From: Oscillospiraceae bacterium
Lineage (GTDB): Bacteria > Bacillota > Clostridia > Oscillospirales > Acutalibacteraceae
Reading direction: 5' to 3'
Length of the DNA stretch: 58,622 nt
NCBI GenBank assembly: GCA_015066465.1
Contig: SVOI01000009.1
Location: forward strand, 1 to 58,622
The position numbers were made by a program, and so were the translations under genes. Under the pieces are notes generated by a model. That model saw only the letters and a program-made list of their open reading frames with translations. It was not told the origin of the DNA and ran no database searches. This document shows, one piece after another, positions 18,220 to 26,444 of this stretch (position 1 is the first letter of the stretch; each line of letters begins with the position of its first letter).

Positions 18220-19682
18220 TTGATTATATCTTTAAATCTCTTATATGCTTCTTCCCATTTTTCGTTTTCAGTAGGGGTGTAGCAAGTGAGATTTTCGCCT
18301 TCTGCTATGATTTTTCTTGCTTCTTTAATATCTTTAATAACACCAGTAGAAATAAGCTGAACTGCTACGTTACCTAAAGCAGTTGCTTCAATAGGTCCGC
18401 CATAAACTTTTACGTTACAGCTTTCTGCGGTCATCTGTAAAAGAAGCTTATCTTTAGTACCGCCACCCATAACGTGAATTCTGTCGTACTCTTTTTGGGT
18501 ACACTCTTTAATTCCGTCGAAGGTGAAGCGATATTTTAAAGCAAGGCTTTCGTAAATACAACGCATAATTTCGCCAGGAGTCTGTGGTACGTATTGATTA
18601 GTTTTTTTGCAATACTCCTGAACTCGCTTTGGAATATTACCCATAGAGCCGAATTCTGGTGAATCTGGGTCAATAAAGCATTTGAATGGTTCGCATTCTA
18701 ATGCTAATCTTTCTAAATCAGCGTAAGAATATTCTATATTTTCACGCTTCCATTGACGTCTGCTTTCCTGAATAAGCCAAAGACCAATAATATTCTTTAA
18801 GAATGCAGTTGTGAAATCGTAACCGCCTTCGTTAGTAACGTTGAGACGTTTAGATGCCTCGTTTATAATAGGCTCTTTTACTTCTGTACCAAAAAGTGAC
18901 CAGGTGCCACAGCTTATGAATATAAAGTCATCATCCTGACAAGGTACAGCAGTAATTGCACTTTGAGTATCATGAGCGGCAACTGCAATAACGTCTGCTT
19001 TAGGTAAAGAGAGTTCTTCACAGATTTCGTCACTTAAAGTGCCTATCTTAGTACCTGTCGGAACAATTTTTGTTAAAAGTCTTTTTGGGAGACCTAAAGC
19101 GTTTATAATTTCATCTGACCAGTCGTTTGTTTTTAAATCAACCATTTGCGAAGTAGTTGCAATAGAAAATTCAGTTGATTTTACTCCAGTGAGCATATAG
19201 TTTAAAAGGTCAGGCGTGAAAAGCATAGTTTCTGCTTCATCTAAAATATAAGGACGATTTTCTTTTAAAGAGAGAAGCTGGAAAACAGTGTTGAAATCCA
19301 TAAACTGAATACCGGTTATGTCATACATTCTCTCTTTTGAAATGTATTCTTCTGCTTTCTCAATCATACCGCTATTTCTTTTGTCACGGTAATGAACAGG
19401 GTTTTCAACTAAGGTTCCGTCTTTTCTTAAAAGACCAAAGTCAACCCCCCAGGTATCAATGCCTATGCTATCGAATCCGCCGAATTCTTTAGCTTTTACC
19501 ATACCTTGTTTTATTTCGAAGAAAAGTCTCTGAATATCCCAGTAAACAGTGCCATTAATGCTTACAGGGTCGTTTGAAAAACGATGAACTTCCTGAAGGT
19601 CTATTTTTTTACCATCAAAAGTAGCTAAAATTGCTCTGCCGCTTGAAGCACCAAAGTCAAATGCAAGAACTCTTTTATTCAT
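18216..19682 (-). CDS. rhaB: Rhamnulokinase
   Basis: 488 residues, FGGY kinase family. The N-terminal phosphate loop is FDFGASSGR, followed by WDIQRLF and SIGIDTWGVDFGLL, typical of RhaB; VAAHDTQSA and the C-terminal IHVMGGGTKDKLL close the ATP site. It phosphorylates L-rhamnulose to L-rhamnulose 1-phosphate in the cytoplasm. The isomerase (rhaA) and aldolase (rhaD) are not in the window. ATG 19682 has AAGGAGAG about 9 nt upstream and follows sufB by 13 nt, an odd partnership with Fe-S assembly genes. Confidence 0.93.
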   Translation of the reverse strand: MNKRVLAFDFGASSGRAILATFDGKKIDLQEVHRFSNDPVSINGTVYWDIQRLFFEIKQGMVKAKEFGGFDSIGIDTWGVDFGLLRKDGTLVENPVHYRDKRNSGMIEKAEEYISKERMYDITGIQFMDFNTVFQLLSLKENRPYILDEAETMLFTPDLLNYMLTGVKSTEFSIATTSQMVDLKTNDWSDEIINALGLPKRLLTKIVPTGTKIGTLSDEICEELSLPKADVIAVAAHDTQSAITAVPCQDDDFIFISCGTWSLFGTEVKEPIINEASKRLNVTNEGGYDFTTAFLKNIIGLWLIQESRRQWKRENIEYSYADLERLALECEPFKCFIDPDSPEFGSMGNIPKRVQEYCKKTNQYVPQTPGEIMRCIYESLALKYRFTFDGIKECTQKEYDRIHVMGGGTKDKLLLQMTAESCNVKVYGGPIEATALGNVAVQLISTGVIKDIKEARKIIAEGENLTCYTPTENEKWEEAYKRFKDIIK

Positions 19683-19695
19683 AAAAATGCTCTCC

Positions 19696-20613
19696 TTATC
19701 TTAAGAAACAGTTTATAATAATCTCTTCAGCTTCTTCTTCTGTTTTGCCAAGTGTCTGAAGCTTTAAAAGCTGGTCGTTGTTTATTTTACCAATGGCTGC
19801 CTCGTGAACAATATTTGCATCACAGTGATTAGCGGCAATTTCTGGAATAGAGCGGATATGAGCGTTACCCATAATAATTGAATCACATTGAACGTGCGCT
19901 CTGCATTTAGCGTTACCGACTGCCTTAGGGTAGAAAACCTGCTCAGAATTATCTTTTGCTACTGAACGAGAGATAATCTGTGAAGAGGCGTCAACGCCGT
20001 TTAATTCAATGGTCATATCTGAATGCGCAACCTGATTATCGTGAGTCATAAGCTTTTCTAAAATGAGAAGATGTGCGCCTGACTCTAACTTTGCAATAGT
20101 ATTTCTCTTTGTGGAGTCAACGCCTTCAATCTGCACCATTTCCATTTCACAGAAGGAATTTTCATCCATAAAAATTTCGGTAACAGGGTTTAAAATATTT
20201 TCGCCAGTGCCAGTACCTTCGCCATAATGTTTTTCAACATACTTTATGCGTGCGTTTTTACCTATATGGAAACGGTGAATACCGTCGTGCTCACTTTTTT
20301 TGTCACCTGAGTTATGAATTCCACAACCTGCAACGATTAAAACGTCAGCATCGTCACCAATATAAAAATCGTTATAAACTAAATCGTCAACGCCTGTTTC
20401 GGTAATGATAACAGGAATATGAACGCTTTCGTTTTTAGTACCCGGTTTAATTGTTATATCAATACCAGGCTTGTCTTTTTTATTTTCAATTACAATGTTT
20501 TCAGTAGATGCACGACCTGCACTTTCGCCGTTACGACGTATGTTATAAGCGCCTTTAGGTACGTCGTGCAAATCTGCTATTGTTTTTAACATATGTGAAT
20601 CTATATTCTGCAC
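19696..20613 (-). CDS. sufB: SufB/SufD-type Fe-S cluster assembly scaffold
   Basis: 305 residues from GTG 20613, supported by AAGGGGG 7 nt upstream (an ATG lies seven codons in). It is the short SufB/D form of archaea and anaerobes: a beta-helix core and a C-terminal helical part (IPEIAANHCDANIVHEAAIGKINNDQL). The conserved Cys (RAHVQCDSI), the 'HEA.IG' text and the terminal helix are present. With SufC alone, it would form a minimal two-gene scaffold complex (SufBC, also described as SMS). No sufS, sufE or sufU is present. It follows sufC by 12 nt. Confidence 0.9.
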   Translation of the reverse strand: MQNIDSHMLKTIADLHDVPKGAYNIRRNGESAGRASTENIVIENKKDKPGIDITIKPGTKNESVHIPVIITETGVDDLVYNDFYIGDDADVLIVAGCGIHNSGDKKSEHDGIHRFHIGKNARIKYVEKHYGEGTGTGENILNPVTEIFMDENSFCEMEMVQIEGVDSTKRNTIAKLESGAHLLILEKLMTHDNQVAHSDMTIELNGVDASSQIISRSVAKDNSEQVFYPKAVGNAKCRAHVQCDSIIMGNAHIRSIPEIAANHCDANIVHEAAIGKINNDQLLKLQTLGKTEEEAEEIIINCFLR

Positions 20614-20625
20614 AACAATACCCCC

Positions 20626-21342
20626 TTATCTGAAATTGCAGACGTTATTGAATTCTTCCATCAAAAGTGGGAAAACTTCATCGACTGCACCTTTTTTCTT
20701 AACTGTGCCGTTTGCGATTATTGCTATTTCGTCTGCTATTTTCATAATTCTTTCTTGGTGAGAAATTATAATCATGCTTTGTTTTTGCTTAGCAGAAATG
20801 TTTTTAAAGCTTTCTATTAACATATTGAAGCTCCAGAGGTCAATACCTGCTTCAGGCTCGTCATAAATAGCAAGGTCTACATTTCTTGCCATAATAGTAG
20901 CTATTTCAATTCTTTTTATTTCGCCACCTGAAAGAGTTGCATCAACTTCACGATTCAAATAATCCTTTGAGCAAAGACCAACGTTTGTAAGATAAGTGCA
21001 GCATTGGTCCTCAGGAAGCGTGCTTCCGTGAGCAAGGCTTAACAAATCTCTTACGGTAAGACCTTTAAATCTTGGTGGTTGCTGAAAAGCATAACCAATA
21101 CCTAATTCGGCTCTTTCTGTAATAGACATATTTGTAATATCAGTGCCGTTCCAGAGTATTTTGCCACCAGTTGGTTTTTCAATACCCATTATTAGCTTTG
21201 CAAGTGTTGATTTGCCGCCGCCATTAGGGCCTGTAATAACAAGAAATTTTCCGTCTTCAAGTGTTAAAGAAACATCGTTTAAAATTTCTTTTTTGTTTCC
21301 GTCATCATTAACTTTGAATGATAAATTTACTAATTCTAACAT
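20626..21342 (-). CDS. sufC: Fe-S cluster assembly ATPase SufC
   Basis: 238 residues, ABC ATPase. Walker A GPNGGGKST (Lys44), the Q-loop FQQPPRFKGLT, signature LSGGEIKRIEIA, Walker B AIYDEPEAGIDLWS and the switch His in IISHQE are all intact. It drives conformational change of the SufB scaffold in the cytoplasm. RBS GGTGA is 8 nt before ATG 21342. It is the first gene of the leftward operon sufC-sufB-rhaB-M28-like-GH130-MATE. Confidence 0.95.
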   Translation of the reverse strand: MLELVNLSFKVNDDGNKKEILNDVSLTLEDGKFLVITGPNGGGKSTLAKLIMGIEKPTGGKILWNGTDITNMSITERAELGIGYAFQQPPRFKGLTVRDLLSLAHGSTLPEDQCCTYLTNVGLCSKDYLNREVDATLSGGEIKRIEIATIMARNVDLAIYDEPEAGIDLWSFNMLIESFKNISAKQKQSMIIISHQERIMKIADEIAIIANGTVKKKGAVDEVFPLLMEEFNNVCNFR

Positions 21343-21419
21343 ATAATTTCACCAGTGCATATATAAGTTTTTTAATTTTATAGTACTATTTATAGATATA
21401 GACATAATACAACAAATAG

Positions 21420-21448
21420 ATTATATAAAATTTTGTTAATTTATTCAA
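21420..21448 (-). promoter_or_regulatory. Sigma-A promoter of the sufC operon
   Basis: On the minus strand: -35 TTGAAT (21448-21443), 17-nt spacer, perfect -10 TATAAT (21425-21420). Confidence 0.8.
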
Positions 21449-21465
21449 GTGTTTTCAAAAAAACC

Positions 21466-21494
21466 TTGTTAAATAGAAAAAAATGTGTTATAAT
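21466..21494 (+). promoter_or_regulatory. Sigma-A promoter of the PAS-GGDEF gene
   Basis: -35 TTGTTA (21466-21471), 17-nt spacer, perfect -10 TATAAT (21489-21494). It is back-to-back with the sufC promoter. Confidence 0.8.
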
Positions 21495-21555
21495 CACAAA
21501 TATATATTATCTTTCTTCAAAAATTTGACGATTTTCTACAAAGGTGGTTGAGAAT

Positions 21556-22863
21556 ATGAAATACGGTGGATTGAATGAAAGCGAACTTGAAAAAGCCGAG
21601 CTTGAGATGATATTAAGTGAAACTGTTGCTGGTATTGCTATGGTTTCTCCACACTCAGAAGGTGTTAAGCTTGAATATACAAACGAAGGCTTTTTCTCTC
21701 TTTTTGGTTATACAAGAGATGAATATGAAACTCTTCCACAAGAAGTAAGACTTAATCTTTTCCATTATGACGATTTTATGAACATCATTTCCCGTGTTAA
21801 TACAGATTATAAACCAGGCGAAGTTCAGAAGTTTGAATGTCGTTGTAATAAGAAAAATGGTGAAGTAGCATGGGCTCTTTTCTCAGTAAGAAAGCCACAC
21901 GACGCTAAAGAGGGCGAGCAACGTTTTATTTGTAATATTGTTGATATTACCGAAATGAAGCGTCTTCAGATGAGAATTCAGGAAGAAAAAGAAAGATATG
22001 AGCTTATTGAAGAAATTTCTGATGATATTATGTTCAATTACGATGTTGCAACTGATACGTTAGAATGTTCACCTAAAATCTTAAGAACTCTTCGTACTGC
22101 AACAAGAGTAGAAGATGCTATTGAGTATATCACTTACGGTAACGTTCTTGACCACAGAGATATTCCTCTTTTCATTGAAGCAGTGAGTAATGCACTTTCT
22201 GGTAAAAGAATTAATATTTTTGATGCAAGAATTATTAACCAGAGAAACGATGTTGTATGGCACAGAATCAAGTTTGCTTCTATATTTGATGCAGACGGCA
22301 ATGCAGTTCGTTTTATAGGTACTATTTCAGATATTGATAAAGAAAAGAAAGAAAAATCAAGACTTATAGCACAGGCTGAAACAGACCAGCTTACAGGCTT
22401 CCTTAATAAGGTTTCAACAGGTCTTAAAATCAATGAGCTCATAAAGGAATATCCGAATGAGCCAGGCACTATGTTCCTTATCGATATTGATGATTTCAAG
22501 CTTCTTAATGACACTTATGGTCACCACGAGGGTGATATCTTCTTAAGGGAATTCACAAGTAAGTTAACTCTTGCTTTCCGTTCTACTGATATTTTAGGTC
22601 GTGTCGGCGGTGAAGAATTTGTTATCTTTGTTAACGGACTTGGCGACGTTAAAGAGCTTGTTGAAGAAAAAGCAAAAGAAATTGAAAAGATTTGTCATAG
22701 CGTAAAATTAGAAAAGGCTAAGGATAGAGTTATGTCTTGCTCAATTGGTGTTGCAATTTACCCTGAAACAGGAATGGATTACAACGAATTATTTGAAAAA
22801 GCTGACGAAGCTATGTACTACGTAAAGAAACACGGTAAAAACGGCTACGCTTTTGCTGAATAA
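21556..22863 (+). CDS. Cytoplasmic PAS-PAS-GGDEF diguanylate cyclase
   Basis: 435 residues from ATG 21556 (AAGGTGG 8 nt upstream; GTG 21544 overlaps that RBS). Two PAS-like domains (about 18-135 and 145-260) precede a GGDEF domain: TDQLTGFLNK, FLIDIDDFKLLNDTYGHHEGD and the active loop GGEEF at 351-355. Unlike the cyclase at 13337, the RxxD product-inhibition site is present (Arg342-Ser-Thr-Asp345). No membrane helix is seen, so it senses an internal signal and makes c-di-GMP. It is probably co-transcribed with murD, as only a weak hairpin separates them. Confidence 0.92.
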   Translation: MKYGGLNESELEKAELEMILSETVAGIAMVSPHSEGVKLEYTNEGFFSLFGYTRDEYETLPQEVRLNLFHYDDFMNIISRVNTDYKPGEVQKFECRCNKKNGEVAWALFSVRKPHDAKEGEQRFICNIVDITEMKRLQMRIQEEKERYELIEEISDDIMFNYDVATDTLECSPKILRTLRTATRVEDAIEYITYGNVLDHRDIPLFIEAVSNALSGKRINIFDARIINQRNDVVWHRIKFASIFDADGNAVRFIGTISDIDKEKKEKSRLIAQAETDQLTGFLNKVSTGLKINELIKEYPNEPGTMFLIDIDDFKLLNDTYGHHEGDIFLREFTSKLTLAFRSTDILGRVGGEEFVIFVNGLGDVKELVEEKAKEIEKICHSVKLEKAKDRVMSCSIGVAIYPETGMDYNELFEKADEAMYYVKKHGKNGYAFAE

Positions 22864-22871
22864 TAAAAATT

Positions 22872-22904
22872 CCGCTTTCCATCGTAACAGGTGGGAAGCG
22901 GTTT
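22872..22904 (+). terminator. Weak hairpin between the PAS-GGDEF gene and murD
   Basis: 9-bp stem CCGCTTTCC / GGGAAGCGG (22872-22880 with 22893-22901), followed only by TTTC. It may be a partial terminator or attenuator; murD translation starts 26 nt beyond. Confidence 0.4.
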
Positions 22905-22929
22905 CAAAATTAATTGCGGAGAGGTTTTT

Positions 22930-24240
22930 ATGTCGCAAATTATCAAATATATAAAAGAGAAAAAAATTCTTATATTGGGTTATGGCAGAGAGGGGATTTC
23001 TACTTATAATTATATAAGAAAGCATTTGCCAGAAAAAAAGATAACAATTGCTGATAAAAATTACATTAAAACTGATGACCCGAATACAGATGTTATATGT
23101 GGTGATGATTACCTTTCATATTTAGGTGATTTTGACCTTGTTTTTAAAAGCCCTGGTATTGCTTTTTTAGATGATGTGAAATATCCAACTACTACCGAAA
23201 TTACCTGCCAGACAGATATGTTTTTGAGATTTGCAAAGCCTACTGTTGTTGGCATAACGGGCTCTAAAGGTAAAACAACTACGTCTACTCTTATTTATGA
23301 GATGTTAAAGGCTGGTGGTAAAAATACCTGCCTTATAGGTAATATTGGTGTTCCTGTGTTTGAAAAAGCAGATGAGGGTGAAGATTTAATTGCCGTAATC
23401 GAAATGTCTTCACATCAGCTTGAGTTTACAACTGCTTCGCCAGAAGTAGCTGTTCTTGTAAATATTTATGAAGAACACTTAGACCATTATAAAACAGGCT
23501 TTGATGGTTATGCAAACTCAAAGCTTAATATAACAAGATATCAGACAAAAGAAAATTATTTTGTTTATAACGATGAGCAGGATGTAGGTCACGGGCTTGA
23601 TATTACAAAGTCAATCGGTGGTACACCACTCAAGGTTGGTTTTACAAAAGCCCAGAATGATGAATTTGTCAACGAATTATGGCACAGTACAGAGCATTTA
23701 AAGGGGGAACACAATCGTCAGGATATTGCCTATGCTTTAGAAGTTGCAAGAATTTTTAAGGTTGACGATGATAGTATAAGAAATGCTATAAAGGGATTTA
23801 ACGGCATTGAGCACAGAATGGAATTTGTTGGTAAATTCAATGGTGTTTCTTATTATAATGACAGTATTGCTACAATACCTACTGCAGTTATGGGTGCTAT
23901 AAAGGCGCTTGGTAACGTTGAAACGCTCATTTTCGGCGGTCTTGACAGAGGTATTGATTACAGGGAATTTATAGATTTTCTTGTAAATGGCGATATTAAA
24001 AATCTTATCGGTCTACCTGAAACTGGTCACGATATTTTAGATGACGTAAAGCTTCACAATACTCAGGTGAATGCAATTTATGCAGAAAATATGGAAGATG
24101 CAGTAATAAATGCGATAAGAGAAACTAAAGAAAATGGTGTTTGCTTGTTCTCTCCAGCGGCTGCAAGCTATAATTTCTATAAAAACTTCGAAGAAAAGGG
24201 TAGACACTTTAAAGAATTAGTAGTAAAATATAATGGATAA
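22930..24240 (+). CDS. murD: UDP-N-acetylmuramoylalanine--D-glutamate ligase
   Basis: 436 residues from ATG 22930, with GGAGAGG 6 nt upstream. Mur ligase features in order: the N-terminal substrate domain (ILGYGREGISTYNYI), the ATP loop GITGSKGKTTTSTLI, the Mg site AVIEMSSHQLE and the text NIYEEHLDHY, then the C-terminal domain beginning near HRMEFVGKFNGVSYYNDSIATIP. It adds D-Glu to UDP-MurNAc-L-Ala in cytoplasmic peptidoglycan synthesis. It is unusual that the gene stands outside a dcw/mur cluster, so a second copy elsewhere is possible. Confidence 0.93.
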   Translation: MSQIIKYIKEKKILILGYGREGISTYNYIRKHLPEKKITIADKNYIKTDDPNTDVICGDDYLSYLGDFDLVFKSPGIAFLDDVKYPTTTEITCQTDMFLRFAKPTVVGITGSKGKTTTSTLIYEMLKAGGKNTCLIGNIGVPVFEKADEGEDLIAVIEMSSHQLEFTTASPEVAVLVNIYEEHLDHYKTGFDGYANSKLNITRYQTKENYFVYNDEQDVGHGLDITKSIGGTPLKVGFTKAQNDEFVNELWHSTEHLKGEHNRQDIAYALEVARIFKVDDDSIRNAIKGFNGIEHRMEFVGKFNGVSYYNDSIATIPTAVMGAIKALGNVETLIFGGLDRGIDYREFIDFLVNGDIKNLIGLPETGHDILDDVKLHNTQVNAIYAENMEDAVINAIRETKENGVCLFSPAAASYNFYKNFEEKGRHFKELVVKYNG

Positions 24241-24268
24241 TTACGTAAAAAGGAAATAGGAGATAATT

Positions 24269-25468
24269 ATGAAAAAAGTAATTTCAATTTTACTTGTTGT
24301 AAGTATGTTGTTTTCATTTGCAATAACCTCTTTTGCTGGAGGAATTGGTGAAAATGATGTTTTAAGATTCAGAAGAAACGGAACTTTTAAAATTCTTGTT
24401 CTTGCTGACGTTCAGGACGTTTATCCTATTGAACCATCTATGCTTACATTTATTGAAGAAGCACTTGATTATTCTGACCCTGATTTAGTTGTGTTTGATG
24501 GTGATAACATCGTTTCTGAAGACGTTCGTGCTTATAACCAGTTATTAGCTCCACTTGCAGAACGTGATGTTCCATTTACATTTGTATTTGGTAATCACGA
24601 TGTTGAAAGAGAGAATTTTACAGCAGAGCAACAATTAGCTGAGTATCAGAAATACCCTGGTTGCTTAGCTTATGATGCTGACCCTGCAATTCACGGTTGT
24701 GCAAACCACAATCTTCTTATTTATTCAAGCAAGGGTAATAATATTGCATTTAACCTCTGGATGTTTGACTCAGGTACATCACTTCACGACGAAAATGGTG
24801 AATGGCTCGGTTATGACTGGGTAAGAGCAGACCAGATAGAATGGTACAACACTACACGTGATGCAATTACAGAAAAAAATGGTGGCAAAATAGTTCCATC
24901 AATCGCATTCCAGCATATCATTCCAAAAGAAGCTGTTGAAGTTCTTTTCTATGAAACAGATACATCTTTAGGCGAACTTACATATAACTTTAATGATGGT
25001 GGAATTTATTCATACGTTCCAAAAATTGATAAGTTTGATGGTTACATTTTTGAAAAGAGCTGCCCAGGTAATGGCTCTGACGGTCAATGGGATGCAATGA
25101 AAGCTGGTGGCGACGTTCTTGCAGTTGTTGTAGGTCACGACCACGTTAACAGCTTCGTAGCAGATATTAACGGTATCGACCTTGTTCAGACACCTGGTGC
25201 TACTTACCACTCATACTATAATAATATGCTTCAGGGTGCAAGAATTATTGAACTCGATGAGGGTGACCTTGACAGTTACCACACTTACGAATTAACTTCA
25301 AGCTTCCTCGCAACACAAAGTGGTTCAAAAATCGCTGAGGGCGGTGTAAGAAGCGAAGCAAGTTATACTTTCTCAAATATTATGCTTCCTGTATTCAATG
25401 TTTTTATGGATTTATTAAGAGACGTATTTAAAGCGTTTACAAATATAAAAACAGACGTAATAAAATAA
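24269..25468 (+). CDS. Secreted metallophosphoesterase (calcineurin-like)
   Basis: 399 residues with a clear signal peptide (MKKVISILLVVSMLFSFA..., cut likely after Ala23). The metal motifs of the superfamily are all visible: D47-x-Q49, GDN (78-80), GNHD (108-111), a later His in AFQHI, and GHDH. The use of Gln at D-x-Q, in place of His, occurs in Icc/purple-phosphatase-like subfamilies. It probably cleaves a phosphoester outside the cell; the substrate is unknown. RBS AGGAGA precedes ATG 24269. It follows murD by 28 nt and ends at a strong terminator. Confidence 0.85.
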   Translation: MKKVISILLVVSMLFSFAITSFAGGIGENDVLRFRRNGTFKILVLADVQDVYPIEPSMLTFIEEALDYSDPDLVVFDGDNIVSEDVRAYNQLLAPLAERDVPFTFVFGNHDVERENFTAEQQLAEYQKYPGCLAYDADPAIHGCANHNLLIYSSKGNNIAFNLWMFDSGTSLHDENGEWLGYDWVRADQIEWYNTTRDAITEKNGGKIVPSIAFQHIIPKEAVEVLFYETDTSLGELTYNFNDGGIYSYVPKIDKFDGYIFEKSCPGNGSDGQWDAMKAGGDVLAVVVGHDHVNSFVADINGIDLVQTPGATYHSYYNNMLQGARIIELDEGDLDSYHTYELTSSFLATQSGSKIAEGGVRSEASYTFSNIMLPVFNVFMDLLRDVFKAFTNIKTDVIK

Positions 25469-25474
25469 AATGCG

Positions 25475-25510
25475 AAATGCTGAGCATATTGGTGCTCAGC
25501 ATTTTTTGTT
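25475..25510 (+). terminator. Terminator after the metallophosphoesterase
   Basis: 12-bp stem AAATGCTGAGCA / TGCTCAGCATTT (25475-25486 with 25493-25504), 6-nt loop, T tract. Confidence 0.92.
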
Positions 25511-25512
25511 TC

Positions 25513-25541
25513 TTGACACCATATAGTTATTATGCTATTAT
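25513..25541 (+). promoter_or_regulatory. Sigma-A-like promoter of the divergent flagellin
   Basis: Perfect -35 TTGACA (25513-25518), 17-nt spacer, -10 TATTAT (25536-25541). I saw no sigma-28 type (TAAA...GCCGATAA) promoter here. The leader is short, about 35 nt. Confidence 0.75.
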
Positions 25542-25582
25542 AAATTTAAAGAACAAGACAGTTGTTACAAGGAGGTAGCATT

Positions 25583-26404
25583 ATGAGTAATTCAATTCAG
25601 ACAGATATTTCTGCAATGAATGCATCAAGAAATATCAAGATTCACCAGAAAAATATTCAAAGCAATATGGAAAAGCTCTCAAGCGGTTACAAAATTAATA
25701 CTGCCGCTGATGATGCCGCAGGTCTTGCTATAAGTGAAAAGCTTAAGGGTGAGTTAACAGGCCTTGAACAAGCACAGTTAAACGTTCAGGATACAGTTTC
25801 ACTTCTTCAGACTGCTGAAGGTGGAATGGGTTCAATTCACAATATGCTTAACAGGATGGTTGAGCTTACAACAAAAGCTTCAAATGGCGTTTATGATACC
25901 ACTGTTGACAGAGCTGCTATACAGGATGAAATTAATTCTATAATTTCAGAAATTAATCGTGTTACAAAATCAATTAACTTCAATAATAAGACTTTGCTTG
26001 ATGGTAGCTTTAAAGACGTTAATTTCCAGATTGGTGCAGATGAGAAGGATGTACTTACAGTAACAATCGGCAGTTTGGATGCCGCTGCTTTGGGGTTAGA
26101 TAAAATTGACGTTTCTTCACCAGAAAAAGCTCAGGAAGCAATGCAAATAGTAAAAGACGCAATTAACCAGGTATCAAGAGAGCGTTCTAAAGTTGGTGCT
26201 ACGCAGAACAGACTTGAGTATACAATGGCAAACTTAGAAGAAACTTATTTGAATCTTAGCGAAGCAAACTCAAGAATTCGTGATGTTGACTATGCAAAAA
26301 TGATGATGGAATACACTAAAAACCAGTTGTTAGAGCAGGTTTCAACAACAATTCTTACTCACAGAATGAGTAATGCACAGAATATTTTACAGCTTTTTTA
26401 TTAA
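25583..26404 (+). CDS. Flagellin, divergent paralog
   Basis: 273 residues from ATG 25583 (AAGGAGG upstream; the in-frame start at 25562 lies before the RBS). The flagellin N-domain is visible (LSSGYKINTAADDAAGLAISEKL, LLQTAEGGMGSIHNMLNRMVEL) and the C-domain (ANSRIRDVDYAKMMMEYTKNQLLEQ). It lacks the variable outer domains, so only the D0-D1 core is present. It differs clearly from the twin flagellins at 33667 and 34818, most at both tips: MSNSIQTDISAMNAS at the start and NAQNILQLFY at the end. It may be a minor filament protein. The leader carries TTACAAGGAGGTA, an SD that also resembles a CsrA site. Confidence 0.93.
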   Translation: MSNSIQTDISAMNASRNIKIHQKNIQSNMEKLSSGYKINTAADDAAGLAISEKLKGELTGLEQAQLNVQDTVSLLQTAEGGMGSIHNMLNRMVELTTKASNGVYDTTVDRAAIQDEINSIISEINRVTKSINFNNKTLLDGSFKDVNFQIGADEKDVLTVTIGSLDAAALGLDKIDVSSPEKAQEAMQIVKDAINQVSRERSKVGATQNRLEYTMANLEETYLNLSEANSRIRDVDYAKMMMEYTKNQLLEQVSTTILTHRMSNAQNILQLFY

Positions 26405-26409
26405 AAACG

Positions 26410-26444
26410 AAACGACCAGTTCAAATGAACTGGTCGTTTTTAGT
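26410..26444. terminator. Bidirectional terminator, flagellin versus glycosyltransferases
   Basis: 13-bp stem AAACGACCAGTTC / GAACTGGTCGTTT, AAAT loop. T-rich tails lie on both strands. Confidence 0.9.
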
